NCBI RefSeq assembly: GCF_014199305.1
Contig: NZ_JACIJK010000010.1
Location: forward strand, 140,811 to 204,810
Reading direction: 5' to 3'
From: Sphingomonas aerophila
GTDB taxonomy: Bacteria > Pseudomonadota > Alphaproteobacteria > Sphingomonadales > Sphingomonadaceae
Length of the DNA stretch: 64,000 bases
Positions 13,498 through 22,489 of the stretch are shown here, in pieces. Position 1 is the stretch's first letter, and each line of letters opens with the position of its first letter. The position numbers and the translations under genes are program-made. Below the pieces are notes generated by a model, which saw only the letters and a program-made list of their open reading frames with translations, was not told the DNA's origin and searched no databases.

Positions 13498-13631
13498 AGG
13501 CGTTCGGCTTGGGGGCGCAACATCAACTCTTGTCGGAGCCGAGTGACACCGATCGCGCCAGCGAAGGAACTCGGCATACACTTGCTCGACATGCCCGGGC
13601 GCGTAAGCTGCGCCGAAAAGAGGGGGAGCCT

Positions 13632-14426
13632 ATGCCAGTGGAGCAGCGGGTCGACTGGCTGACGATGGCGGGGCTGGGCGCGCTGCTGATGCCGTTGCTG
13701 ACGATGTGGCACGAACTAGGGGGCCATGCGGCCGCCTGCGTCATGGAAGCTGGGCGGGTCGTGGAGATCGGCGCCTTTTACGTCGATTGCAGCATCCCGG
13801 CGGGCTGGTCGCGGTTCGTGGTCGATGTCGCTGGCGTGGCAGTCAACGTCGTCCTGTCATTGCTGGCCTTTCTGCTCTGGCAGCGCACCCGGAGCGATGT
13901 CGCGCGGCTGGTGCTCTGGCTGGTTTGGGTGAGCGAGGCCTTTGTTGCTGCCGGTTATTTCTGCTTCTCGGGCGCGACGGGGTTGGGGGACCTCGGGACC
14001 GGAACTGATGGGGCACTGTCGGGCCTGCACGCGCCGTTTGCATGGCAGGCGGGCGTGCTGCTGGTCGGGTTGATCGCCTATGTCGTGATCGTCCGGGCCG
14101 CGATCAGTGGCTTGGACGATCTGCTCGGCACCGGTCCTGCCACCCGGCCGGCGCGCAAACGGATCGCACATACCTATTACGCTGCGGCCGGAGCGGGCGC
14201 GGTGCTGGTCGGGTTGTTCAATCCCGTCGGCCTGTTCGTGACAATCGCGTCGGCGGCGGCATCTTCCTTCGGCGGGCTGGCCGGGTTCATCTCGATTGGG
14301 TTTGCCGCGCGCGGGCCGGATGCGCCGCGGCCAGTCACGCTTCGGCGAAATTGGGCAGTCATCGCTGCGGGGGTGGTTGCGCTCGCGCTTTTTGCCAGGG
14401 TGCTCGGGCCGTCGATCCGGCCCTGA
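13632..14426 (+). CDS. Membrane protein with M50-protease-like HELGGH motif
   Basis: A 264-residue polytopic membrane protein with about six hydrophobic helices. The first helix runs into TMWHELGGHAAACVM, which looks like the zinc-site helix of site-2/M50 proteases but has three residues between Glu and the second His (HExxxH) instead of two. Residues 65-85 (VVDVAGVAVNVVLSLLAFLL) could correspond to the helix that follows in M50 proteins. There is no clear LDG/NPDG motif. Function is unknown: it may be a divergent intramembrane peptidase or an inactive relative. Start at 13632 has a strong RBS (AGGGGGAG). It converges with the penicillin-binding protein gene, 6 bp apart. Confidence 0.75.
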   Translation: MPVEQRVDWLTMAGLGALLMPLLTMWHELGGHAAACVMEAGRVVEIGAFYVDCSIPAGWSRFVVDVAGVAVNVVLSLLAFLLWQRTRSDVARLVLWLVWVSEAFVAAGYFCFSGATGLGDLGTGTDGALSGLHAPFAWQAGVLLVGLIAYVVIVRAAISGLDDLLGTGPATRPARKRIAHTYYAAAGAGAVLVGLFNPVGLFVTIASAAASSFGGLAGFISIGFAARGPDAPRPVTLRRNWAVIAAGVVALALFARVLGPSIRP

Positions 14427-14432
14427 GCGGGG

Positions 14433-16640
14433 TTACTCGTTCCCGTCTTCCTCATCCGGCGGGCGCCGGTCTTCACGGGGCGGGGGCGGCCCCTGCCGGT
14501 CGCGACCGCGGGCGGGACCGACGCTGATCGAGCCGTCGTCGCCGCGGCGAAGGTCGATGCCCAGGTCACGCAGGCTGTCCCCCGCAGTGCCGATCGCGTC
14601 GCCCACCGCCCGGTCGATCTGGTCGCCGACATCGGCACCGTCGATTACCGCTTCCGGATCGATCGCGTTCTCCTCGACCACCACCGGTGCGCGGACGGGG
14701 GCGATCCCCAGGCCCGCCACCATGAAATTGCGCCAGATCTGCGCGGGGATGCCGCCGCCATGAAGGCCGGGATTGGGAGTGTTGTTGTCATTGCCGACCC
14801 AGACGCCCACGACCAGGTCGCCGGCCCAGCCAATGAACCAGGCATCCCGGCCCGATTGGGACGTGCCGGTCTTGCCGTAAGCGTCAATGGTCAGCCGTGC
14901 CTCTCGCCCCGTGCCGCGCAAGGACGAACCGAGCAGGGACTTCATCTCGTCCTGAATGTTGCCGGGCATCTGGCGCGTGCCGCCGGTCAGCGATTGATAC
15001 CAGCTCTTGTCGCCATGTTCCTCCAGCCCGCGCGGGCGCACCGGATAGCGGCCATTGGCGATACCGGCATAGGCGGCGGTAAGCTCCAGCAACGTCACTT
15101 CCGACGTGCCAAGACCAATGGTCGCCTCGTTGGCGATGGGGGTGGAAATGCCGAGGTCGCGCGCCGCCTTGATCACGTTGCGCACGCCGACCTGCTGGGT
15201 CAGCCGCGCCGCGGCAACATTGGACGAACGGGCAAAGGCGCGGGCGAGGCTGATCTCGCCCAGGTAGCGGCCATCATCGTTGCGCGGCTTCCACCCGGCG
15301 ATCTCAACCGGTGAATCGTCCACGGTGGACGAGGGGGTCATCCCCGCGCGCATCGCGGCGAGGTACACGAACAGCTTGAAGGTCGAGCCGGGCTGTCGTT
15401 TGGCCTGTGTCGCCCGGTTGAACGGGCTGTCGACATAGGACCGGCCGCCCACCATCGCGACCACCTGGCCGTCAGGGCGCATCGCGACCAGCGCTGCCTG
15501 TGCCTGGCGCAGGCCAGCCTGGCGGATCACGCGTTCCGCCTGTCTTTGCAGCTTTGGGTCGAGAGTGGTGCGGACGCTCGCTTCGGTCTTGATCTCACCG
15601 GCCTGGTCGCGCGCTTCCGGCAGGACCCAATCGGCGAAGTACGTGCCGGACGGCACCTGTTGCGGCGCCCGCGCAAGCACGCGCTGCGGCTGCACCGCGC
15701 GGCCCTGCGCCGGGGTGAGGAAGCCCGCGTCGACCATGGCGCCGACCACGACCGCCTCTCGCTTGCGCGCGCCGGCCAGGTTGCCCGTGGGGGCCAGGCG
15801 CGATGGTGCCTTGACCAGCCCGGCCAACATCGCTGCCTGGCCGACGTTGAGCTTGTCGGGCGTGCGGCCAAAATAGTGCTTTGATGCCGCGGTCAGGCCG
15901 TAGACATTGTCGCCGAAGTACACGTTGGACAGGTAGCGCGACAGGATCTCGTTCTTGGACAGCCATGCTTCCAGCCAGAACGCAATCATGACCTCGCGCA
16001 GCTTGCGTGCCGCGGTACGGTCGGAGTCCAGAAACGCGTTCTTCGCGAGCTGCTGCGTAATGGTCGAGCCGCCCTCCCGAACGCCGCCCGCGCCAACATT
16101 GTGCCAGGCCGCGCGCAGGATGCCACGCGGATCGATGCCCCAGTGCGAATTGAAGCGCCGATCCTCGATCGCCATGAATGCCTGCGCGACATGGGGCGGC
16201 AGCTTGGACGCGTCGACCGGGGTGCCGAGAATGGCGCCACGGCGGGCGATGGGGGTGCCATCGGACGCCAGGAGGGTGATCGAAGGTGGCGTTGGCGGCT
16301 TGAGCGAACGCGACAAGGGCGCCGTGACCGCAAGCCAGCCGATCGCGATGACCAGCAGAATAACGCTCAGACCCAGCCCGCGCATGATCCAGCGCAATGC
16401 CGTGCGCAGGCGCGAGCGTCGGCGCGGATAATCACCGCCATCATTGCCGCCGCTGCCACCACCACGACCTTCATCATCGCCCAGCACGGCATCGTAGCCG
16501 TTGAGCTGACGCTGCAGTTCGTCACGCGAGTAGGAGCGGTAGGGGCGATCTTCCTCCTCCCACTCCGCCGCGTCGGGGGCGTAGCGAAGGGGGCGGGGAT
16601 TGGCGTCGCGGTCGGGCCGGCGCGGGTCGAAGAGACTCAT
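14433..16640 (-). CDS. Class A penicillin-binding protein (transglycosylase/transpeptidase)
   Basis: A 735-residue bifunctional peptidoglycan synthase of the PBP1 type. Residues 1-80 form a charged, Gly-rich cytoplasmic tail, 84-108 a membrane anchor. The GT51 glycosyltransferase domain follows, with catalytic Glu159 in AIEDRRF, the GGSTITQQLAKN motif and the LSKNEILSRYLSNVYFG segment. The transpeptidase domain has the nucleophile Ser419 in GSTFK, SSN as the second motif and KTGTS as the third. The tail is proline- and acid-rich. It polymerises and cross-links peptidoglycan in the periplasm. Which PBP1 paralogue it is cannot be settled from this window. Confidence 0.95.
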   Translation of the reverse strand: MSLFDPRRPDRDANPRPLRYAPDAAEWEEEDRPYRSYSRDELQRQLNGYDAVLGDDEGRGGGSGGNDGGDYPRRRSRLRTALRWIMRGLGLSVILLVIAIGWLAVTAPLSRSLKPPTPPSITLLASDGTPIARRGAILGTPVDASKLPPHVAQAFMAIEDRRFNSHWGIDPRGILRAAWHNVGAGGVREGGSTITQQLAKNAFLDSDRTAARKLREVMIAFWLEAWLSKNEILSRYLSNVYFGDNVYGLTAASKHYFGRTPDKLNVGQAAMLAGLVKAPSRLAPTGNLAGARKREAVVVGAMVDAGFLTPAQGRAVQPQRVLARAPQQVPSGTYFADWVLPEARDQAGEIKTEASVRTTLDPKLQRQAERVIRQAGLRQAQAALVAMRPDGQVVAMVGGRSYVDSPFNRATQAKRQPGSTFKLFVYLAAMRAGMTPSSTVDDSPVEIAGWKPRNDDGRYLGEISLARAFARSSNVAAARLTQQVGVRNVIKAARDLGISTPIANEATIGLGTSEVTLLELTAAYAGIANGRYPVRPRGLEEHGDKSWYQSLTGGTRQMPGNIQDEMKSLLGSSLRGTGREARLTIDAYGKTGTSQSGRDAWFIGWAGDLVVGVWVGNDNNTPNPGLHGGGIPAQIWRNFMVAGLGIAPVRAPVVVEENAIDPEAVIDGADVGDQIDRAVGDAIGTAGDSLRDLGIDLRRGDDGSISVGPARGRDRQGPPPPREDRRPPDEEDGNE

Positions 16641-16747
16641 GAGTAGCCATGTGTATTACAGCGCTACGACACCGCCCGCAAGCGCGTCGGGCCGTTGCGC
16701 CATATCAGCGGCGACAGCGCGTGGCAAAGTGGGTATTCCAAGGGTCT

Positions 16748-17329
16748 ATGACTAACGTCTCCTCCCTTTCCCAGCCGCTGGTCGTCGGCATCGGCGGCAC
16801 CATCGGCGGGGTGTCCTCGACCGAACGGGCACTTCGGATCGCGCTGGACGCGGCATGTGGGCAAGGGTTCCGGACCCGGATGTTCGGCGGCGCCGACATG
16901 GCCAAGCTGCCGCTCTATGATCCGCGGGCGACCAGCCGCACGGCCGAAGAGCAGGCGTTCGTGGAGGCGGTGCGCTCCGCGTCGGCGGTGATCATCTCCA
17001 GCCCGGGCTATCACGGCTCGATTTCCGGGGTGGTCAAGAACGCACTGGACCTGCTGGAGGAAACCGCCCGTGACGAGCGGCCCTACCTCGCCGACATGCC
17101 CGTGGGGCTGATCGCCACCGCTTATGGGTGGCAGGCGACAGGATCGACCATCGCCGCGCTTCGCTCGATCGTGCACGCCCTGCGCGGTTGGCCGACCCCG
17201 TTCGCCGCCGCGATCAACACGCAGTTGACCAAGTTCGACGACGATGGCGGCGTCAATGACCCCGCCGTGCTGGAGCAGTTGCGGCTGATCGGGCGCCAGG
17301 TCGCCCGGTTCGCGCCGCTCGCGGCCTGA
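16748..17329 (+). CDS. NADPH-dependent FMN reductase family protein
   Basis: A 193-residue flavodoxin-fold protein. VVGIGGTIGGVSSTERAL is the FMN-phosphate loop, and IISSPGYHGSISGVVKNALD is the conserved segment (SPxYHGSxxGxxKNALD) that contacts the flavin and the partner subunit. Such proteins reduce FMN, quinones or azo compounds with NAD(P)H in the cytoplasm. The start at 16748 follows the flavodoxin N-terminus; the frame is open for 33 codons upstream without homology. It is divergent from the penicillin-binding protein gene across a 107-bp shared promoter region and converges with a small acidic protein gene. Confidence 0.9.
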   Translation: MTNVSSLSQPLVVGIGGTIGGVSSTERALRIALDAACGQGFRTRMFGGADMAKLPLYDPRATSRTAEEQAFVEAVRSASAVIISSPGYHGSISGVVKNALDLLEETARDERPYLADMPVGLIATAYGWQATGSTIAALRSIVHALRGWPTPFAAAINTQLTKFDDDGGVNDPAVLEQLRLIGRQVARFAPLAA

Positions 17330-17338
17330 CGGGACCGA

Positions 17339-17536
17339 TCAATCGGGGTTGGGGGCGATCGGCGCACCAAGCTTTGCCGCTGCGCGCCGTACCTCCTCGT
17401 CGGTCGGTGCCTCCGGCGGGCCGTCCTCTCCCGGGAAGAGCGCGTCGTCCGGGATGCCCGGGCCGGTCCCCGCAATCGTGTCGTTGAGCGAATGGGCATT
17501 GGTGCCGTTGCTGATTCCGGTGTCGCGATCGGGCAT
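17339..17536 (-). CDS. Small acidic protein, 65 aa
   Basis: A 65-residue soluble, acidic protein (ends AAKLGAPIAPNPD) with a well-placed ribosome-binding site (GAGGAGA 6-7 bases before the ATG at 17536). No hydrophobic segment or cysteine is present. The first third is Asn/Thr/Ser/Asp-rich and the remainder proline- and glutamate-rich (DDALFPGEDGPPEAP). I do not recognise a family. The frame is open further upstream, but that part is the shadow of the intergenic DNA, and the RBS decides the start. It lies between the FMN reductase gene, with which it converges, and the divergent YdfG-type gene. Confidence 0.6.
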   Translation of the reverse strand: MPDRDTGISNGTNAHSLNDTIAGTGPGIPDDALFPGEDGPPEAPTDEEVRRAAAKLGAPIAPNPD

Positions 17537-17690
17537 TGGTGGTCTCCTCGGCGCAACAACGATCGGCCACGCCGGCTGATCCGCCCAACCCGGTCGCGAT
17601 TCGCCCAACAGCTTGCCGGCCGGGCCATCATTGGCGAAGGGCACGGCAGGGCGGGCCGAACGTTGAGCGCCGACTGTTAACGGAGTGAAC

Positions 17691-18461
17691 ATGGCAACGC
17701 AGACCAACGTCCCCAATGTGGTCCTCGTTACCGGGGCCAGCGCCGGCTTTGGCACCGCGATCGCGCGGCGGTTCGTGCAGGCGGGGGCGCGGGTGATCGC
17801 GACCGGGCGCCGGGTGGAGCGACTGGAATCCCTGCGCGACGAACTTGGCGACGCCGTCTTGCCCGTCGCCTTCGACATCGCCGATCGCGCTGCCATGGAG
17901 GGGGCCCTGGCCGGCCTGCCCGAGCAGTTCGGCGACATTGACTGCCTGGTCAACAATGCCGGCCTGGCGCTTGGCATGGGCAAGGCGCAGGAAGCCGACC
18001 CCGACGATTGGGATCGCATGATCGACACCAATTGCCGCGGCCTTGTTCAGATGACCCGCGTGGTGCTGCCCGGCATGATCGCGCGGGGGCGGGGTCATAT
18101 CGTCAATCTGGGCTCGATCGCGGGGACCTATCCCTATCCCGGCGGCAACATCTATGGGGCGACCAAGGCGTTCGTGCGCCAGTTCAGCCTAAATCTTCGA
18201 TCCGACTTGATGGGCACGCCCGTGCGCGTCACCAACATAGAGCCGGGCATGTGCGGCGGCACCGAGTTCTCCACCGTCCGCTTCAACGGTGATCAGGCGC
18301 GCGCCGACGCCCTATACGCGGGCATGCAGCCGCTGACCGCGGAGGACATCGCCGAAACGGTGATGTGGACCGCAACCCTGCCGGCGCATGTCAACATCAA
18401 CACAGTGGAGATGATGCCGGTCGCTCAAAGCTTCGCCGGCTTCCAGGTCGCACGGGGCTGA
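17691..18461 (+). CDS. ydfG: SDR family NADP-dependent 3-hydroxy acid dehydrogenase (YdfG-type)
   Basis: A 256-residue classical short-chain dehydrogenase. It has the cofactor motif TGASAGFG, the NNAG motif in CLVNNAGLAL, and the catalytic Ser-Tyr-Lys set in GSIAGTYPYPGGNIYGATK. The segment NIEPGMCGGTEFSTVRF is characteristic of YdfG, which oxidises serine, allo-threonine and related 3-hydroxy acids or reduces malonic semialdehyde. The start at 17691 is preceded by CGGAG at proper spacing; a GTG two codons upstream would give nearly the same protein. A Crp/Fnr regulator gene follows 74 bp downstream on the same strand. Confidence 0.9.
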   Translation: MATQTNVPNVVLVTGASAGFGTAIARRFVQAGARVIATGRRVERLESLRDELGDAVLPVAFDIADRAAMEGALAGLPEQFGDIDCLVNNAGLALGMGKAQEADPDDWDRMIDTNCRGLVQMTRVVLPGMIARGRGHIVNLGSIAGTYPYPGGNIYGATKAFVRQFSLNLRSDLMGTPVRVTNIEPGMCGGTEFSTVRFNGDQARADALYAGMQPLTAEDIAETVMWTATLPAHVNINTVEMMPVAQSFAGFQVARG

Positions 18462-18535
18462 AATCCACCTCCGGCGTGGGAGCGGGAACCGCAACGGCCC
18501 AGTGTCGATTTGTGACGGTGGAGGAATGACAATCG

Positions 18536-19273
18536 ATGCGAACAAGCGCCCTGGTCCAGCGGCTGGACCGCTACATCAAGTTGACGCCGGCCGAACGTGA
18601 CGCGTTGGACTGGGCGGAACGCCGCGAAACAAAGGTTCCGGCCGGGGCGAAGTTGCTGATCGAGGGAGAGGAAAGCAACACGCTCTTTGTGGTCCAGATG
18701 GGCTGGTTCCACGCTGCCATCCGGCTGGCCAATGGCGGGCGGCAGATCCTGCGCTTCCACTTTCCCGGCGACCTGATGGGCACGTCCAGCATGGCCTGGG
18801 CCTTTGCCGTTCATGATTTCACCGCGGTGTCGGACTGCATCGTGTCCGAACTCAGCAAGCCCAACCTTGGCCGGATATTCCGCGAGCAGCCGCGCTTGGC
18901 GGGCATGTTGTTCGCCATGAGCGCCGCGGAGAACGTCGCCTTGTCCGATCGGCTGACCTCCATTGGGCGGATGGACAGCGTGGAACGGGTGTCGACACTG
19001 ATCCTCGACGTGCTCGCCCGGCTGCGGGTCACTGCGGGCGGGGTGGTCGACTCTTTCGATTTCCCGCTGACCCAGACCGACATCGGCGACGCGGTCGGGC
19101 TGACCAAGGTCCATGTCAGCCGTACGCTCGGCAAGATGGAGGATCAGGGACTGATCGAGCGCAATGGCAAGCGGGTGAAGGTGCTGGACGAGGCCCGTAT
19201 GATTACCATGACCGGCTTCATCGACCGCTATCACGAGATCGACTCGGAGTGGCTGATCACCGCGGAAGTGTGA
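18536..19273 (+). CDS. Crp/Fnr family transcriptional regulator
   Basis: A 245-residue regulator with an N-terminal cyclic-nucleotide-binding-like beta-barrel (about 25-140, including VPAGAKLLIEGEES and FHFPGDLMG) and a C-terminal winged helix (about 165-230). The recognition region QTDIGDAVGLTKVHVSRTLGKME is a typical Crp/Fnr helix-turn-helix. The N-terminus has no FNR-type cysteine cluster, so it is unlikely to carry an iron-sulfur oxygen sensor, and its ligand is unknown. A strong hairpin terminator just after the stop separates it from the convergent glutathione reductase gene. Its targets cannot be inferred. Confidence 0.93.
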   Translation: MRTSALVQRLDRYIKLTPAERDALDWAERRETKVPAGAKLLIEGEESNTLFVVQMGWFHAAIRLANGGRQILRFHFPGDLMGTSSMAWAFAVHDFTAVSDCIVSELSKPNLGRIFREQPRLAGMLFAMSAAENVALSDRLTSIGRMDSVERVSTLILDVLARLRVTAGGVVDSFDFPLTQTDIGDAVGLTKVHVSRTLGKMEDQGLIERNGKRVKVLDEARMITMTGFIDRYHEIDSEWLITAEV

Positions 19274-19276
19274 CAA

Positions 19277-19306
19277 TGCGCCCCCGGCCAATTGGGCCGG
19301 GGGGCA
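19277..19306. terminator. Bidirectional terminator between crp/fnr-type gene and gor
   Basis: Two 9-base arms, CCCCCGGCC (19281-19289) and GGCCGGGGG (19295-19303), pair perfectly around a 5-base loop, and TGC/GCA extends the stem beyond a one-base bulge. It lies in the 37-bp gap between two convergent genes, where a terminator serving both strands is expected. Confidence 0.75.
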
Positions 19307-19310
19307 TCAC

Positions 19311-20660
19311 TCAGCGCAGCAAAACCAGTTCTTCCGCCATGGACGGGTGAAGCGCGACCGTGGCGTCGAAATCCGCCTTGGTCAGCCCCGCCTTCACCGC
19401 CACGGCGGCTGCCTGAAGGATTTCGGGAGCGTCCGGGCCGATCATGTGGATGCCGACCACGCGGTCGGTCTCCCCATCGCAGACCATCTTGTAGAGTGCG
19501 CGCTCCTGACGCCCGGCAAGCACGTTCTTCATTGGCCGGAAGTCCGACGAATAGACCTTCACGGACCCAAGCTTTTGCCGTGCCTGGCTTTCGGTCAGGC
19601 CGACGCCGGCAAGAGGCGGGTGACTGAACACAGCGCTCGGAATGCAGTTATAGTCGACCCGGGTCGGCTTGTTGCCATATTTCGTATCGGCAAAGGCCTG
19701 ACCTTCGCGGATCGCGACGGGAGTCAGCTGAACGCGATTGGTGACATCGCCCACCGCATAGATTGACGGGCAGGACGAGCGATTGTCCTCGTCCACCCTG
19801 ATCGCGCCCGTGTCGTCCAGTTCGACACCCGCACTTTCCAGCCCAAGCCCGCGCGTGTTGGGAACGCGCCCGGTCGCGAACATGACCATGTCCACCGTGA
19901 TCGGCTCATGCCCGCTCATGTGCACGGTCAGGCAGCCATCGTCGTCGCGAACGATCTTCTCGAAAGTGGCATCGAAGCGGAAATCCAGCCCCTTCATCAT
20001 CGAGATCTGAAGCAGCCGGTCGCGGATCTGAAGGTCATAGCCGCGCAGAATATCCTGCGTGCGGTTCATCAGCGTCACATGGGCGCCGAACTGGTGAAAA
20101 ATGCCGGCGAATTCGTTGGCAATATAGCCTGCGCCCGCGATCAGGATGCGGCGGGGCACCGCGTCGAGGTTGAACGCCTCGTTGGAGGTGATGCCGAACT
20201 CCTTGCCCTCGACGTCGGGAATGGCGGGATGGGCGCCGACCGCCACCAGGATCGTTTCAGCCGTCACCTCGCGTCCGTCCGACAGGCGTAGCGAATGCGG
20301 GCCGGTCACCTCGGCACGGGCGTTGATGATCTCCACGCCGTGGTTGGTCAGCGTCTGCGTATAGGCGGCGTTCAGCCGGTCCACTTCCGCCAGGACATTG
20401 TCCCGCAGCGTCGGCCAGCTAAATTCGAGAGGATCGGGGACGTTCCACCCAAACTTCTTGGCGTCGCGCAGGTCCTCAGCAAAATGCGCGCCATACACCA
20501 GCAGCTTCTTGGGTACGCAGCCGCGAATCACGCAGGTGCCGCCGACCCGATATTCCTCCGCCACCGCGACCTTGGCGCCATGCGCCGCGGACACCCGCGC
20601 GGCACGAGTGCCGCCCGAGCCCGCGCCAATGACGAACAGGTCGTAATCATAATCAGCCAT
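19311..20660 (-). CDS. gor: Glutathione-disulfide reductase
   Basis: A 449-residue FAD- and NADPH-dependent disulfide reductase that regenerates reduced glutathione in the cytoplasm. The FAD site is VIGAGSGGTRAARVSAAHG, the redox-active disulfide is GGTCVIRGCVPKK, the NADPH motif is IAGAGYIANEFAGIF, the second FAD motif is SIYAVGDVTNR, and the C-terminal His-Glu pair is in ALHPSMAEEL. CVIRGC rather than CVNVGC is the form I associate with alphaproteobacterial enzymes. The start at 20660 was chosen because 21 extra upstream codons lack family sequence. It lies 60 bp downstream of the GH130 gene on the same strand and may be read from it. Confidence 0.95.
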   Translation of the reverse strand: MADYDYDLFVIGAGSGGTRAARVSAAHGAKVAVAEEYRVGGTCVIRGCVPKKLLVYGAHFAEDLRDAKKFGWNVPDPLEFSWPTLRDNVLAEVDRLNAAYTQTLTNHGVEIINARAEVTGPHSLRLSDGREVTAETILVAVGAHPAIPDVEGKEFGITSNEAFNLDAVPRRILIAGAGYIANEFAGIFHQFGAHVTLMNRTQDILRGYDLQIRDRLLQISMMKGLDFRFDATFEKIVRDDDGCLTVHMSGHEPITVDMVMFATGRVPNTRGLGLESAGVELDDTGAIRVDEDNRSSCPSIYAVGDVTNRVQLTPVAIREGQAFADTKYGNKPTRVDYNCIPSAVFSHPPLAGVGLTESQARQKLGSVKVYSSDFRPMKNVLAGRQERALYKMVCDGETDRVVGIHMIGPDAPEILQAAAVAVKAGLTKADFDATVALHPSMAEELVLLR

Positions 20661-20719
20661 GTACCGTGGGTCTTTCGAGGAATGTTCAACAACCAAGGTC
20701 GGCACGCGCCGACCCCGCT

Positions 20720-22006
20720 TCAAGCAGGCTCCATGGCGCTCAACAGATCATCGACGCTGCCCACCGCGAACGCGCTGAACTCATCGCCGATCGCGTAAGG
20801 CACCAGCAACTGTCGTTTATGCAGCAGCGCCCCGCAGCTATAGGTGACGTTGGGAACATAGCCGCCGCGCTGCTCTGCGGAGGGGAACAGCAGCGGCGAG
20901 GGCGTGCGCGCCAGCACCTTGGTCGGATCTTCCTTGTCGAGCAGGCACGCGCCAATGCAATAGCCGCGCACCAGGCCGACGCCGTGAGTGAAGACGAGCC
21001 AGCCCTCCTCGATCTCGATCGGGGAGCCGCAATTGCCGATCTGCACGAACTCCCATGGGTATTTGGGACCCATGATGCGGGTGCCGGTTTCCCAGGTGAA
21101 CAGGTCGTCGGAGAAAAGGATGTACAGGTTCTCGCTGTCCTGCCGGCCCAGCATGGCGAACTGGCCGTTCACGCGCCGGGGGAACAGCGCCATGCCCTTG
21201 TACGCCGCCATCGCGCCAGTCAGCGCCCGCATCTCATAGGTGCGAAGGTCGATACCCCGCAGCAGCTCGGCCCGAGCATCCTTCCCGTCGAACGCGGTAT
21301 AGGTGCCGATCACGCTCTGAACGCCGTCCAGGTCCGTAAAGTGGGTCAGCCGCAGGTCCTCGACGCCCTGGCGCTGGCTCGGCAGGATCGGGAAGATCAC
21401 GGTTTCGGAGATGTTCTGGCTTTCCTCCGACCGCATCCGCACCCAGCCCTCGTTATCACTTTCGATCTGCGGCGGCACGCCCGCCGGGCTTGGCGGCTCG
21501 ATGACCAATCCATGCCCTGCATCCCAGGTGCCGGTGCGGAAGGTGACGGACGAGATGTGCCCTTCACCAATCCCGCGAAGCGAGAGGATGAACCGGATCG
21601 AGTCGTCGTTGGGGTCCTGATCGGGGATCGTGACGATGCTGGGGTTGAACAGCGCCGCAGATTCAAACGCGTACTCCTGGCCGAAATAGGCGCCGAGAAG
21701 CAGTTGGTCGCGCTGCTCGGGCACGTCGAGGTCCCCCAGGTCGCCGCGCACCTCGTCGAAACGGCGCAGGAACATGCCATCAACGTCGCGATGGCGCGGG
21801 CATAGCGCCTCGTACATCAGGTGCAGCATGCGATCCCGCGTTGTTGTGTCGAGCGCCATCAGCCGGTCTGCCACTTGGCGCATCCGGGGGGTGCGCCCCT
21901 CGGCAAAGGCGGCGGGGTAGCCGAACCCGAAGGGGCGGATAACGGTGCGCGACGGGTCAGGCTTGAGCTCGAGCGGCAGCTTGGTGAAGACATCGGCAGC
22001 GTTCAT
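20720..22006 (-). CDS. GH130 family glycosidase/phosphorylase-like protein
   Basis: A 428-residue five-bladed beta-propeller protein of the GH130 type, a family that includes beta-mannoside phosphorylases and hydrolases. Family-like segments include PWEFVQIGNCGSPIEIEEGW followed by LVFTHGVGLVRGYCIGACLLD and, near the end, VTYSCGALLHKRQLLVPYAIGD. An N-terminal helical extension of about 100 residues precedes the propeller. There is no signal peptide, so it should act in the cytoplasm. The start at 22006 follows AGGAAAC. It sits between gor and a DUF4174 gene, with pgi further upstream on the same strand. Whether it uses phosphate or water, and which sugar, is unresolved. Confidence 0.85.
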   Translation of the reverse strand: MNAADVFTKLPLELKPDPSRTVIRPFGFGYPAAFAEGRTPRMRQVADRLMALDTTTRDRMLHLMYEALCPRHRDVDGMFLRRFDEVRGDLGDLDVPEQRDQLLLGAYFGQEYAFESAALFNPSIVTIPDQDPNDDSIRFILSLRGIGEGHISSVTFRTGTWDAGHGLVIEPPSPAGVPPQIESDNEGWVRMRSEESQNISETVIFPILPSQRQGVEDLRLTHFTDLDGVQSVIGTYTAFDGKDARAELLRGIDLRTYEMRALTGAMAAYKGMALFPRRVNGQFAMLGRQDSENLYILFSDDLFTWETGTRIMGPKYPWEFVQIGNCGSPIEIEEGWLVFTHGVGLVRGYCIGACLLDKEDPTKVLARTPSPLLFPSAEQRGGYVPNVTYSCGALLHKRQLLVPYAIGDEFSAFAVGSVDDLLSAMEPA

Positions 22007-22062
22007 GGGTTTCCTAACCGACTGGTGGATTAAAAGTGACCCGGGCGCCCCGCCGGGACGGG

Positions 22063-22464
22063 TCAGCGTCGGCCGGCGCGGCGCATCGGCATGGCATCGA
22101 TGGCGGACTGCAAGGCGTCGGGCGCGATCGGTGCGGCCTGGCGGATCGCGACATGTCCATCCTTGCCGATCAGCAGTGCTGCGAAGCCGTTGACCGGCAA
22201 GTGGTAGCGCGTACGCAGCGCGGCTGCGGTGTCGCGGACCCCCGACACCGTGGGCCCGGCGATTTCGACCACATGGAGGTCCCGCTCCGCAGCGCCTTCC
22301 TTCCACGCCGACAATATCCGACGCTGTTCCAGCAGGGCATGGTCGCCGGCGACGGGGGCCGCGACCAGCAGCACGCGTCGGTGCCAGCGCAGCTCGTCCA
22401 TGCTGGGCGCTGCGGCGGCTGCAAGAAGCGGCACCGCAGCGGCGAGGAGGAGCAACGATTTCAT
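22063..22464 (-). CDS. DUF4174 domain protein, exported
   Basis: A 133-residue protein with a signal peptide (MKSLLLLAAAVPLLAAAAA, cleavage near residue 19-21) and one DUF4174 domain: RVLLVAAPVAGDHALLEQRR at its start, FAALLIGKDGHVAIR in the middle and a terminal ALQSAIDAMPMRR, the usual ending of this domain. It should be periplasmic. The fold is predicted thioredoxin-like, but no CxxC is present. Function is unknown. The gene starts 25 bp after the pgi stop, so it belongs to the pgi transcript. Confidence 0.85.
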   Translation of the reverse strand: MKSLLLLAAAVPLLAAAAAPSMDELRWHRRVLLVAAPVAGDHALLEQRRILSAWKEGAAERDLHVVEIAGPTVSGVRDTAAALRTRYHLPVNGFAALLIGKDGHVAIRQAAPIAPDALQSAIDAMPMRRAGRR

Positions 22465-22489
22465 GGCCGCCCCGACGCGCCCGCCCCGA

